A stretch of 22,388 bases of DNA from an uncultured bacterium (GTDB lineage Bacteria; Bacteroidota; Ignavibacteria; Kapaibacteriales; UBA4661). This document shows positions 6,405 through 15,677 of the stretch, one piece after another. The notes below the pieces were generated by a model. It saw nothing but the letters and a program-made list of their open reading frames with translations, was not told the DNA's origin and ran no database searches. Positions within the stretch are counted from its first letter, which is position 1. Every line of letters begins with the position of its first letter. The position numbers and the translations under genes are program-made. The stretch lies in NCBI GenBank assembly GCA_937899715.1, contig CALCNX010000058.1, forward strand, positions 1 through 22,388. Reading direction: 5' to 3'.

Positions 6405-9368
6405 ATGAGCAAATGGCGACTTTCTGTTGCTCTCACGACGGTGTTTTTGTGCTTTATAGGTGCGTTTGCCCCTATATTTGCGCAAGACTTAACTGTATCG
6501 GGCAGCGTTCTCGACGACCGCGGTAAAGCAATCGCGGGCGTAAGCATTAAAGCCAAAGGCGTTCAAGCTGGCGGCTTTTCTGATAAAAAAGGCTTATGGC
6601 GTGTGAGCATCCCAAACTCAAAGGCTGCAACACTGGTTTTTAGCTATATCGGTTTCAAACCGTTTGAACTAAAAGTGACCGAAAGCAAGTCTGATATTGC
6701 AATTCGCATGGAAGAAGATGTTCTCAAGACGGCAGAAATCGTTGTAACGGGTCTGGCAACGGGCATCGCACGGACGAGCCTCCCGAATGCTATTGCGTCT
6801 GTTTCTGCCTCAGAGCTTCTTGCTGCACCTGCTTCTACGATGGATCAGGCACTAGCAGGTAAGTTTGCGGGTGTGAATATTAGCCAAAACACAGGCGCTC
6901 CGGGTGGTGGCATTAGTGTCACATTACGCGGTATTTCTTCCATTATCGGACGTTCGCAACCACTTTATGTTGTTGATGGCTTGATTGTAAATAATGATGC
7001 CGTACAATCAGGTATTGACGGTATTACCAAATCTACCGGTGTAGGAAGCAGCCGCCCGCAGGGTCAGCCTTCAAACCGCATTGCAGACCTTAACCCAAAT
7101 GATATTGAGGATATTCAGGTGCTCAAGGGTGCTAGTGCAGCTGCGCTTTATGGAGCAAAAGCATCTAACGGCGTAATTATTGTAACAACTAAAAAAGGAC
7201 GTGCTAACACAACAGAAATTGATTTCACGCAACAAATTGGTGCCAGCAGCGTTCTCAAGACCATTGGCTCGCGCGTCTTCACAAGTGAAGCCGAAGCAAA
7301 GAGTTTCGCAGGTGATCTTGGTGTAACATTATGGCGAAAAAACAATGGTCAGTTCTTTGATCTCGAAAAAGAACTCTATGGCAACACGGGATTAATTACA
7401 GAATCCTCCCTGAGTGTTCGTGGCGGCTCCGATAAAACACAATTTTTTGTTGGCGGTCTGGCGCATAATGAAACCGGTATTATCAAGGGCACAGGATACT
7501 CAAAGTATTCTCTCCGCTCAAATATCAATCAAGAAATAAGCGAGAATGTACGTTTTGAGGCGGGACTCAATGTTATTCGTTCCGAATCCGACCGTGGCGT
7601 TACTGGTAATGATAACACGGGACTGACTTTGGGTGTGGCACTCTCACAAACACCAAGTTTTGTGGATTTGCGCCCAGTTAATGGTGTTTATCCTGCAAAT
7701 ACTATCAATGGTAATACATCGAATCCTATTGAAACACGTGATAAGTTTAAAAACAATGAGACAATTTATCGTTTTATTGCTTCGTCAAAACTTTTCTGGG
7801 ATATTTTCAAAATAGAAGGGCAAAGTTTAACCTTTGTGGCACAAGGCGGCGCTGATTATTTCACCCAACGGAATAAAGTTATTTCGCCTGCCAACACGCA
7901 GTTTGAACAAGGACAGTCTCAACCCGGGCAGGCTATCAATGCAGAGTCGGGAAATATCAACTCGAATTTGTATCTGAATTTGCTACACGTTCTGGAAACG
8001 GAAAATCAACTTTCATTCAAAACAACACTTGGCTATCAATTTGAGAATACCTATCGTAATGAAACTGTCATTACCACTCGTGGCTTAATACCCGGTCAAG
8101 ATAACATTAATCGTGGTTCGTCAATTGAGGGATACCAGTTTATCACGAAACAAATTGATAAAGGGTTCTTCTTCCAAGAAGAAGTGGATATTAAAAACTT
8201 ACTGTTTTTGACCGCAGGTGTGCGCGGCGATGCGAGTAGTGTCAATGGTGACGGTAATCAATATTACCTTTTTCCCAAAGGCGCGGCTTCTCTCCGCTTA
8301 TCACAGCTTGATTTCTGGAAAGATATTAGCAGCACTATCAGTGAATTTAAGCTCCGCGCAGCATATGGACAAACGGGTAATTATGCTGTTCCGACTGCTC
8401 GATTTACATCATTAACATCCTTAAATTCGGTCATTGATGGAAATGTTGGGCTCGTCAATCAGGCTCAGAAAGGCAATGCTCTCCTACGCCCCGAGCGCAC
8501 GGGAGAATTAGAATTTGGTTTTGATTCCTATTGGCTAGAAGGGCGTCTTCGCTTGAATGCCTCATATTATACACAGACGGTTACCGACCTTGTGTTACAG
8601 CGTCAGCTTCCTCCTTCATCAGGCTACACAAGCCAGTATGACAACGTTGGAACAATGCAAAAGCAAGGATTTGAAATAGAATTAGGTCTGAATCCAGTTC
8701 GTACAGAATCCGTCAATTGGAATTTCAATGTGAACTTTCACAAATATGATGCTGTACTTACAGAACTGAAAGTCCCGGCGTTCTATACGGGCGGCTTCTC
8801 ACTTGCATATGGTCAGTATCGGGTTGAGCAAGGCATTTCACCACTTGCAATGTACGGCTTAGATAAAGACGCGAGCGGCAAACGCATTCAAATTGGCAGC
8901 GAGATTCCTAATTTCCAAATTGGTGTTAACAGCTCATTAACAATTGCACGCAGCTTTAATTTCCGCTTCAATGTTGATTGGAAAAATGGTGGTAGTGTTA
9001 TCAACCTTGCAAAACTGTTGTATGATGCGAATGGTTTATCGCCGGACTATCAAGCGAGCATTGATCGCCTTTCACTACTTTCCAAAGGTACAAATACGAA
9101 ATTTGTCGATGACGGATCTTATGTCAAACTCCGTGAGGTGGCTCTGGATTACACATTCGACCGTGCAGCACTGTCAGGATTCTTGGGCGGAATCTTCCGC
9201 TCACTTCGTCTTGGTGTTTCCGGACGAAACTTAATCATGCTCACACCGTATTGGGGCTACGACCCTGAGGTAAGCAATTTCGGCAACCTCTCGGTCGGTC
9301 GGTCGGTGGACGTACTAGGATTCCCATCTGCACGCTCTTACTACTTCACTCTTGCATTTGGTTTGTAA
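6405..9368 (+). CDS. SusC/RagA family TonB-linked outer-membrane protein (paralogue 1)
   Basis: A 987-residue outer-membrane barrel importing an unknown nutrient together with its SusD partner, powered by TonB. There is a signal peptide (1-26, cleavage probably after IFA), then a carboxypeptidase-D-like beta domain (about 28-110) ending in EIVVTG, a plug with APGGGISVTLRG, PLYVVDGLIVNN and NPNDIEDIQVLKGASAAALYG, then the barrel. It ends in FTLAFGL; the final residue is Leu instead of the usual Phe. The frame is open upstream to a TTG at 6393, but ATG 6405 has GAGG six bases before it and aligns with the second susC start, so I chose it. A (TCGG)4 tract at 9291-9306 lies at codons 963-968. SusD-1 follows after 42 bases. 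The N-terminal 120 residues are far more like paralogue 2 than the barrel is. Confidence 0.93.
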   Translation: MSKWRLSVALTTVFLCFIGAFAPIFAQDLTVSGSVLDDRGKAIAGVSIKAKGVQAGGFSDKKGLWRVSIPNSKAATLVFSYIGFKPFELKVTESKSDIAIRMEEDVLKTAEIVVTGLATGIARTSLPNAIASVSASELLAAPASTMDQALAGKFAGVNISQNTGAPGGGISVTLRGISSIIGRSQPLYVVDGLIVNNDAVQSGIDGITKSTGVGSSRPQGQPSNRIADLNPNDIEDIQVLKGASAAALYGAKASNGVIIVTTKKGRANTTEIDFTQQIGASSVLKTIGSRVFTSEAEAKSFAGDLGVTLWRKNNGQFFDLEKELYGNTGLITESSLSVRGGSDKTQFFVGGLAHNETGIIKGTGYSKYSLRSNINQEISENVRFEAGLNVIRSESDRGVTGNDNTGLTLGVALSQTPSFVDLRPVNGVYPANTINGNTSNPIETRDKFKNNETIYRFIASSKLFWDIFKIEGQSLTFVAQGGADYFTQRNKVISPANTQFEQGQSQPGQAINAESGNINSNLYLNLLHVLETENQLSFKTTLGYQFENTYRNETVITTRGLIPGQDNINRGSSIEGYQFITKQIDKGFFFQEEVDIKNLLFLTAGVRGDASSVNGDGNQYYLFPKGAASLRLSQLDFWKDISSTISEFKLRAAYGQTGNYAVPTARFTSLTSLNSVIDGNVGLVNQAQKGNALLRPERTGELEFGFDSYWLEGRLRLNASYYTQTVTDLVLQRQLPPSSGYTSQYDNVGTMQKQGFEIELGLNPVRTESVNWNFNVNFHKYDAVLTELKVPAFYTGGFSLAYGQYRVEQGISPLAMYGLDKDASGKRIQIGSEIPNFQIGVNSSLTIARSFNFRFNVDWKNGGSVINLAKLLYDANGLSPDYQASIDRLSLLSKGTNTKFVDDGSYVKLREVALDYTFDRAALSGFLGGIFRSLRLGVSGRNLIMLTPYWGYDPEVSNFGNLSVGRSVDVLGFPSARSYYFTLAFGL
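9291..9306 (+). repeat. Tetranucleotide repeat (TCGG)4 within susC-1
   Basis: Four perfect tandem copies of TCGG lie about 20 codons before the susC-1 stop, encoding Ser-Val-Gly-Arg-Ser-Val. Because the unit is not a multiple of three, gain or loss of one copy would shift the frame and replace the C-terminal beta-strand. The second susC does not have the tract. Confidence 0.85.
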
Positions 9369-9410
9369 TTGTACCTTGATTCTTTCATCAACCTTGACCT
9401 AAAGACTTTT

Positions 9411-10739
9411 ATGAAAACACCTTTAATATTCCGAAATGGTTTTCCATTAGGAAATCCTATTTATCAACACTGTCTGGTTGCTATCATAGCATTAGTAGTG
9501 TTATTGGCTTCTTGTCAAGATCCTAATTTCCCCGACCCGAACAACCCCTCGCCATCAACTGCAAGCATACAAAATCTTGCAAGCGGTGTTATGGGAAGTT
9601 CGCGCACTAGTCTTGCATTCTATACACAAATCACATCAATTTTCGGACGTGAAGCCTATTACCTTGACGGAGCAGATCCTGCATGGACGGGCAATCTTGT
9701 TACCGGTCAGGTGGATGCCAACGGAGCTTTCTTGCTCCAGCCATGGAATGCACGTTATGCGACCATCGGTAACTGTCGAAATCTTATTTCTGCTGCTGCG
9801 GGGCTATCGGCATCAGATAAAGCTGCAACTGAAGGCTTTTCCAATACGATGTTGGCATACTCGCTTCTTCTTAATCTGAACCTCACGTACGACAACGGTA
9901 TTAAAATTATCTTTTCAGAGGATATTGCAACACCGTTTGCTTCACGTGCGGATGCTTTCACGGATATTGCCAAGCGATTGGATGATGCTTATGCTGCCCT
10001 TCAGCAAGGCGGTAATACATTCCCATTTGCACTGACAAAAGGATATGCTGGATTGAATACTCCTGCGACTTTTGCACGTTTTAATCGTGCTATCCGTGCT
10101 CGCGTAGCAGCATATATAGGCGACTATGCGACTGTCAGCACCGCACTCAGCGCATCATTCCTCAGCGAAACAGGCGATTTAGCGACTGGTGCCTATCATG
10201 TGTACAGCACAACAAGTGGTGATGTTCTTAACCCCATATATGAGCCACCAACAGCGCCAAGTGTTAAGTTTCTAGCTCACCCATCATTTATAGCTGATGC
10301 AGAAACAGGTGACCTCCGAGTAGCGTCAAAAGTCGTCAAACGAGCTACCTCTGTCTCTCTTGGCGGACTAAGCAGTCAGTATGGAATTACGGTTGCCAAA
10401 AGCAATATTGATCCTTTTCCCATTATTCGCAATGAAGAACTTATCCTCCTCAAGGCTGAAGTCGCATTCCTTGGTTCTTCACCGAACTACTCCGAAGGTA
10501 CTCGTCTATTGAATATCGTCCGCAAAGCTGCTGGCTTGAGCGATTTACCAACGTTGACGGCGGCAAATGCTTTAAATGCGCTTATTAAAGAACGTCGTTA
10601 CTCTCTTTTTGTTGAAGGTGGACATCGTTGGATTGATGCTCGTCGTTTCAATCGTCTTGGCAGCCTTCCAATTGATCGTACCGGTGATGCTCCGCCCACC
10701 AGTTTACCACGTCCGGTGCCTGAAGTCCCCGGTTCGTAG
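9411..10739 (+). CDS. SusD/RagB family nutrient-binding lipoprotein (paralogue 1)
   Basis: A 442-residue surface lipoprotein that closes over the SusC barrel and binds substrate. The N-terminus has a hydrophobic segment (about 21-33) ending in a lipobox LLASC, with Cys35 as the lipidated residue. The C-terminal SusD signature is clear: IIRNEELILLKAEVAFLG, then a loop, then IKERRYSLFVEGGHRWIDARR and FNRLG. The frame extends upstream to a TTG at 9369, but ATG 9411 gives a proper lipoprotein signal. It follows susC-1 by 42 bases and is followed by a terminator, so the pair forms one operon. It is paralogous to SusD-2 along its length, for example FARFNRAIRARVAAYIGDYA. Its substrate cannot be predicted, because no enzyme gene accompanies the pair. 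Confidence 0.9.
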   Translation: MKTPLIFRNGFPLGNPIYQHCLVAIIALVVLLASCQDPNFPDPNNPSPSTASIQNLASGVMGSSRTSLAFYTQITSIFGREAYYLDGADPAWTGNLVTGQVDANGAFLLQPWNARYATIGNCRNLISAAAGLSASDKAATEGFSNTMLAYSLLLNLNLTYDNGIKIIFSEDIATPFASRADAFTDIAKRLDDAYAALQQGGNTFPFALTKGYAGLNTPATFARFNRAIRARVAAYIGDYATVSTALSASFLSETGDLATGAYHVYSTTSGDVLNPIYEPPTAPSVKFLAHPSFIADAETGDLRVASKVVKRATSVSLGGLSSQYGITVAKSNIDPFPIIRNEELILLKAEVAFLGSSPNYSEGTRLLNIVRKAAGLSDLPTLTAANALNALIKERRYSLFVEGGHRWIDARRFNRLGSLPIDRTGDAPPTSLPRPVPEVPGS

Positions 10740-10747
10740 AGGAATTA

Positions 10748-10789
10748 TGCCGAATACCTAATCATCTTATATAGTTCGGGCATTTTTTT
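10748..10789 (+). terminator. Rho-independent terminator of the first susCD operon
   Basis: TGCCGAA (10748-10754) pairs with TTCGGGCA (10775-10782) with one bulged G, followed by seven T (10783-10789). It starts nine bases after the susD-1 stop and separates the two susCD pairs into different transcription units. Confidence 0.75.
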
Positions 10790-10907
10790 AGCATTGGATT
10801 TTGCCTACTTCATCGGCGACTTAGAATGAAGTACAAAAAATGTCCGAACTATTGAATTTTGAAAAACCGTCCAATTCTTGCGCCCTTTTGAGCATATCGT
10901 TTGTAGA

Positions 10908-10952
10908 ATGCCAAAAATAAGCGGCGCACTTCTTTTATCATTTCATCTCTGA
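10908..10952 (+). CDS. Putative 14-residue leader peptide (uORF) before susC-2
   Basis: ATG at 10908 opens a 14-codon frame reading MPKISGALLLSFHL, ending in TGA at 10950-10952. The TGA overlaps the GAGG SD (10951-10954) of susC-2. Length, position and the pattern MPKxxxALLLxFHx match the uORF before susC-1. A one-base insertion relative to the first leader lies just upstream of the ATG, outside the frame. Several differences inside the frame change amino acids, which argues against strong peptide selection at those positions. Confidence 0.35.
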   Translation: MPKISGALLLSFHL

Positions 10953-10960
10953 GGTTCATA

Positions 10961-13900
10961 ATGAACAAATGGCGACTCTCTGTTGCTCTCACAACGGTGT
11001 TCTTCTGCCTCGTAGGCGCTTTTGCGACTGCTTTTGCACAAGAAGTTATCGTTTCGGGCAGCGTTCTCGACGACCGCGGCAAAGCCGTCGCGGGTGTAAG
11101 TATCAAAGCCAAAGGCATTCAAGCCGGTGGTTTTTCTGACAGCAAAGGTCTTTGGCGCGTCCGCATTCCGAATGCAAATGGCGCAACATTGACCTTTAAC
11201 TATATCGGGTTCAAACCTTTTGAACTCAAAGCGACCGAAAGCAAATCCGACATCGTTGTTCGTCTTCAAGAAGACGTGCTCAAAACCTCTGAAATCGTAG
11301 TAACGGGTGTTGCTTCCAGTATTAAGAAAGCAAACTCTCCTACCTCAATTGGTACAATCTCCGAAAAAGAGCTTCTTCCTGCTCCCGCTCAAACGGTTGA
11401 CCAAGCATTCGCAGGCAAGTTTGCTGGCGTTTCGATTCGCCAGAACTCCGGTGCTCCAGGCGGTGGTATGAGCGTTACGCTGCGTGGTGCAACAACTTTG
11501 CTTGGCGGCTCACAACCATTGTACATCGTGGACGGTGTTATTATTAACAATAATACCAACTCCGGCGGACAGAATACCGTAACAGCTGCTGGTGCAGGTG
11601 GTGCTACGGGTGGTGCTACACAAGAGCAATCAGTAAACCGCATTGCTGATATTAACCCCAATGATATCGAAGATGTTCAAGTCTTGAAAGGTCCTTCTGC
11701 TGCGGCTGCATATGGCGCAAAAGCAGCTTCCGGCGTAATTATTATCAAGACTAAGCAAGGACGTGCCGGTAAAACAAGTATCACGGTAAACCAGCAATTT
11801 GGTATTAATACTCTTCAGCGTAAACTAGGGCTTCGTAAATTTACTTCCGAACAAGAAGTGCGTGACTGGAACCCTGATTTTGTTGATGCCTACAAAGCAT
11901 CCAATGGAGCATACTTCGACCACGAAGAATTTCTTTACGGCAATGTCGGTTTTGTTAATGAGACAGATATTAACGCTAAAGGTGGTAACGAGATAACGCA
12001 ATTTAATATCGGTGGAACCTTCCGCAGTGACCAAGGTATCATTAAAAACACTGGTTTTGAACGCCTTGGTGCGCGTCTTAATCTTAATCACACATTTAGT
12101 GATAATCTGACGGCAAAATTTGGTGTCAATTATACCCGCAGCCGCTCCGACCGTGGTTTCACAGGAAACTCCAATAATGATAACGTGAGCATTATCTACG
12201 GTGTATCGGTTATGCCAACCTTTGTCGATTATCGCAAACGCGCCGATGGAACCTACCCTGCTCTCTTACTTAACCCATCTAACCCATATGAAGTGGCTGA
12301 TCGTGTCAAAAATACTGAGTTTGTAAGCCGTATCATTGCCTCAGCAAACCTTAAATGGGGAATCTATAAGACTGAAGAATCATCATTGGAATTTGTGTTT
12401 CAAGGTGGTGCAGACTTTACATCGCAGCGGAACGTGATTGTTGATCCATCCACGACGCTTCACCAGCGCGTTAAGCCCCAACCGGGCTTGTTTGGTGTAT
12501 CGGATGCTAGCAATTTGTTCTCCAATATGTTCCTTACCCTTGTTCACCGCTACGAGCCGACTGCAGGCTTGTCTTTCACGACTCAAGGTGGCGCTCAGTT
12601 TGAGAACCAGCAATCGAATTCAGTTGTGAATGTGTCCAATGGTTTCCCATCGGATCTGGAAAATATCACTGGTGCAGCAAGCCAGACAAGTGTGCAGACC
12701 ATTATCAATCGCTATGATCGCGGTTTCTATTTCCAAGAAGACGTAGATATTTTCGGCAAGGTCTTTGTAACCGCTAGCCTTCGTGGCGATGCGGCAAGTG
12801 CAAACGGTGATGCCAACCGCTTCTTCCTTTTCCCGAAAGTAGCTGCTTCGGTGCAGTTCGCATCATTTGATTTCTGGAATGATATGAAAAGTATCTTTCC
12901 TCAATTCAAGTTCCGTGCTGCATATGGCGAAGCTGGTACCCCTGTAAACAATATCGCAGCGAAATACAACTTGCTGAACTCACTAAATAATAACTTTGCT
13001 GGCTTAGGTAGCGGTTTGGCGCTTGCAGCACGCAAGGGTAATCCGGATATTCGCCCAGAACGCGCAGCAGAAATCGAAGCAGGTATTGACTTCACTGTCG
13101 GTGAAAATAATCTTATTGCTGCAGAGGTTAGCGTATTCCGCAAATATGTTACAGACCTGATTTTGCAACGTACCTTGCCAAATTCTTCAGGTTTTGTGAA
13201 CATCTTTGAAAACGCTGGTGAAATGGAAAACCTTGGCTTGGAAGTATCGTTATCGTTTAATGCTGTTCGTACTGAACTCATTACATGGCAGCCACGCGTA
13301 AACTTCTTTAGCAATACAGCCAAAATTACTAAACTTGGCGTTCCGGCATATAACTCAGGTGGCTTCGGTGCTGGTTACGGTGCAAACCGCATCCAAGAAG
13401 GTGTCTCGCCTACTGCGATTTTTGGGCGCCAAAACCTCGGCACCACGCCGAGCACACCTGGCGTTGCTGCAGGTACATACAACCTATCAAAGCCTGCGGG
13501 TGATGCGAACCCGATGTTCCAAGTAGGCTTTGCTAATAGCTTGAACATTGGTAATTTGAATTTCTATTTCCTTATTGATTGGCGTCAAGGCGGTAATGTA
13601 GTTAATCTAACACAAGCTCTTTACACCGAAGGTGGATTGTACAAAGATCAGGCTGAGCAGGCAAGAATCCTTGCCGAAGCAGCGAAACCAGCTTCGCAAG
13701 GTGGTACAACTCCCTATATTCAAGACGCATCGTTTGTGAAATTCCGGGAAGTGAGCCTCAATTACACCTTCGACAAGCAAGCGCTTGGTGGTGATACGTT
13801 TGAGTTCTTGCGCATTGGCGTCAGCGGACGTAATTTGTTGACCATCACGCCGTACACGGGTTATGATCCTGAAGTAAGTAATTTCGGAAATATCATCACC

Positions 13901-13972
13901 TCCGGTGGTCAAGACGTTGCACCATTCCCGTCGTCACGCTCATTCTTCTTTAATATCGCTGTTGGCTTCTAA
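10961..13972 (+). CDS. SusC/RagA family TonB-linked outer-membrane protein (paralogue 2)
   Basis: A 1003-residue TonB-dependent barrel, paralogue of the gene starting at 6405. The signal peptide (1-26, cleavage probably after AFA) is followed by a carboxypeptidase-D-like domain (about 28-110) ending in EIVVTG. The plug has GAPGGGMSVTLRGATTLLGG, PLYIVDGVIINN and NPNDIEDVQVLKGPSAAAAYG. The barrel ends in FFFNIAVGF with the expected C-terminal Phe. GAGG six bases before ATG 10961 supports the start. SusD-2 follows after 63 bases, and a strong terminator ends the pair. The first 120 residues are nearly the same as in paralogue 1, whereas the barrel differs with insertions such as a Thr/Pro/Gly-rich loop near 825-840. 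This suggests a different ligand with a shared export and energy-coupling module. Confidence 0.93.
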   Translation: MNKWRLSVALTTVFFCLVGAFATAFAQEVIVSGSVLDDRGKAVAGVSIKAKGIQAGGFSDSKGLWRVRIPNANGATLTFNYIGFKPFELKATESKSDIVVRLQEDVLKTSEIVVTGVASSIKKANSPTSIGTISEKELLPAPAQTVDQAFAGKFAGVSIRQNSGAPGGGMSVTLRGATTLLGGSQPLYIVDGVIINNNTNSGGQNTVTAAGAGGATGGATQEQSVNRIADINPNDIEDVQVLKGPSAAAAYGAKAASGVIIIKTKQGRAGKTSITVNQQFGINTLQRKLGLRKFTSEQEVRDWNPDFVDAYKASNGAYFDHEEFLYGNVGFVNETDINAKGGNEITQFNIGGTFRSDQGIIKNTGFERLGARLNLNHTFSDNLTAKFGVNYTRSRSDRGFTGNSNNDNVSIIYGVSVMPTFVDYRKRADGTYPALLLNPSNPYEVADRVKNTEFVSRIIASANLKWGIYKTEESSLEFVFQGGADFTSQRNVIVDPSTTLHQRVKPQPGLFGVSDASNLFSNMFLTLVHRYEPTAGLSFTTQGGAQFENQQSNSVVNVSNGFPSDLENITGAASQTSVQTIINRYDRGFYFQEDVDIFGKVFVTASLRGDAASANGDANRFFLFPKVAASVQFASFDFWNDMKSIFPQFKFRAAYGEAGTPVNNIAAKYNLLNSLNNNFAGLGSGLALAARKGNPDIRPERAAEIEAGIDFTVGENNLIAAEVSVFRKYVTDLILQRTLPNSSGFVNIFENAGEMENLGLEVSLSFNAVRTELITWQPRVNFFSNTAKITKLGVPAYNSGGFGAGYGANRIQEGVSPTAIFGRQNLGTTPSTPGVAAGTYNLSKPAGDANPMFQVGFANSLNIGNLNFYFLIDWRQGGNVVNLTQALYTEGGLYKDQAEQARILAEAAKPASQGGTTPYIQDASFVKFREVSLNYTFDKQALGGDTFEFLRIGVSGRNLLTITPYTGYDPEVSNFGNIITSGGQDVAPFPSSRSFFFNIAVGF

Positions 13973-14035
13973 GCACCTACTTTTCGTAATTGCTTTATAG
14001 CTTTATTTTTCTTGAACTATCAATTTTTCTTATCC

Positions 14036-15418
14036 ATGAAAACACAATTTTTGAATCGTTTCGCATCCGCCCGTCGCGCAATGAGCACGGCTGCTGCGAT
14101 AGCGGCACTTGTCGTGGGGCTTGGAAGCTGCGACCAAAATTTCACGGCTCCCGACCCTAATTCACCAACACCTGCAACTGCTAGTTTACAAGCATTAGCC
14201 ACTGGTACCATTGCAAACTTCCGTTATACGGAAATCAATGAGTTCATCGGTATCGCTGGCCGTGAAATTTATACGGTTGCCGCAGACGACCCGCGCATTC
14301 TGCAACAACCTATCGGGGTAAATGCTCTGGATAATACAGCATTTGTGGTGAATATTCCGTGGAACCAGATGTATTACAACATTGCGAACTTCCGGAATCT
14401 TGTGGATTATGCCGCAAAACTTCCCGCAGCACAAAAAGCAGGCGTAGAAGGCTTTGCAAAAACGCTCCAAGCGCATGAACTCGTTCGCCTATCCGGCGTT
14501 TGGTACGACGAAGGCATCAAAATCGAGTATCGCCTCGACCGTAATGCTCCGTTTGTTCCTCGTGCGCAATCACTTGCAGAAGCTGCCCGCCTATTGGATG
14601 AAGCCAATACTGCTCTGGCAGCTGCTGGCGCTACGTTCTCTTTTAATCTAGGTGCCGGATTTGTCGGTTTTGATACCCCCGCACAGTTCGCACGTGTTAA
14701 CCGTGCTCTTCGTGCTCGTGTAGCTGCGTATCAAGGTGATTATGCTGCTTGCTTAACGGCACTCAGCGCTTCCTTCCTCAAAGAAAGTAACACAGCAGCG
14801 GATATGGCAATCGGCATCAACCACGCGTACTCCACACAGCCAGGGGACGTTCCGCCGCGTGGTCGTGGTGGTGTTGGTGGTAATCCATTCTTCCAAAACC
14901 TTTCTGCACCAAGCCTTCGCTGGTGGGTTCAGAAAGATTTTGTGTCTGACAATCCTGATGCAGCGGTTGATTTACGCGTCCTCAACAAATCTGCTATTCC
15001 AACTGTTGTTGCTGTTCCAGCTGCTATTGGTAGCGGTCCGGGCTTGACCTCACCACGCGCTGTTAATCTTTATCAGACCCAAAATGCGCCGACCAGCATC
15101 ATTCGCAATGAAGAACTTCTTCTTCTTCGCGCTGAAGCTCGTATGTTTGGTGCTACGCCCGACCTTGCTGGTGCACTTGCCGACATCAACCGCGTTCGTG
15201 CTGCTGCCAATGCTCCTGCACTTACGACCGTTGGTGCTGACCGTGCAGCACAAACTACGCGTTTGCTCTACGAGCGTCGTTACTCGCTCTTCTTTGAAGG
15301 TTTCCGCTGGGTTGACCACAAACGCTTTAACCGTCTTTCTGAGCTTCCGGTCGAGCGTTCTATTGATCGCTTGATTACAGCAGGCTGGCCAAAACCTGCT
15401 AACGAAATTCCGCAATAA
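14036..15418 (+). CDS. SusD/RagB family nutrient-binding lipoprotein (paralogue 2)
   Basis: A 460-residue lipoprotein partner of SusC-2. The signal segment (about 18-30) ends in the lipobox GLGSC with Cys32 as the lipid attachment site. SusD features include IPWNQMYYNIANFRNL (about 103-118), FARVNRALRARVAAYQGDYA, and the C-terminal block IIRNEELLLLRAEARMFG followed by LLYERRYSLFFEGFRWVDHK. The frame opens at TTG 14012, but ATG 14036 gives the better lipoprotein signal. Compared with SusD-1 it carries an extra Gly/Arg-rich loop (PPRGRGGVGGN), probably surface exposed. It is the last gene of the second susCD operon. Confidence 0.9.
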   Translation: MKTQFLNRFASARRAMSTAAAIAALVVGLGSCDQNFTAPDPNSPTPATASLQALATGTIANFRYTEINEFIGIAGREIYTVAADDPRILQQPIGVNALDNTAFVVNIPWNQMYYNIANFRNLVDYAAKLPAAQKAGVEGFAKTLQAHELVRLSGVWYDEGIKIEYRLDRNAPFVPRAQSLAEAARLLDEANTALAAAGATFSFNLGAGFVGFDTPAQFARVNRALRARVAAYQGDYAACLTALSASFLKESNTAADMAIGINHAYSTQPGDVPPRGRGGVGGNPFFQNLSAPSLRWWVQKDFVSDNPDAAVDLRVLNKSAIPTVVAVPAAIGSGPGLTSPRAVNLYQTQNAPTSIIRNEELLLLRAEARMFGATPDLAGALADINRVRAAANAPALTTVGADRAAQTTRLLYERRYSLFFEGFRWVDHKRFNRLSELPVERSIDRLITAGWPKPANEIPQ

Positions 15419-15437
15419 ACCTTGCTGATTTCTTTAT

Positions 15438-15484
15438 AAAAATCCCCGTCTTTTGTTGTCATACACAAGGCGGGGATTTTTTTT
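15438..15484 (+). terminator. Rho-independent terminator of the second susCD operon
   Basis: AAAAATCCCCG (15438-15448) pairs with CGGGGATTTTT (15471-15481), and the T-run reaches 15484. It begins 20 bases after the susD-2 stop. Confidence 0.9.
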
Positions 15485-15677
15485 ATCGCCGTTCTTTGGT
15501 ACGGGTTTTGTAAATTGTATGTTGCATTCTTTATCCATCCCGATGGGCGTGCTGCGGTCGAAGGTGTTTTGACGCAGTACGCCCATTGTTTTTTGTGATT
15601 TTCTCCGTATCTTTCTCACCAAGCAGTCCTCCTCTTGATGGGAAGCATACTGCTCCATTGTGAAACAACTGCTCCCA

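Noticed and set aside
10854..10861. GAATTTTG before susC-2 as a -7 promoter element
   Set aside because: The first base mismatches TAnnTTTG and no TTTG lies 19-21 bases upstream, so I could not support it as a promoter.
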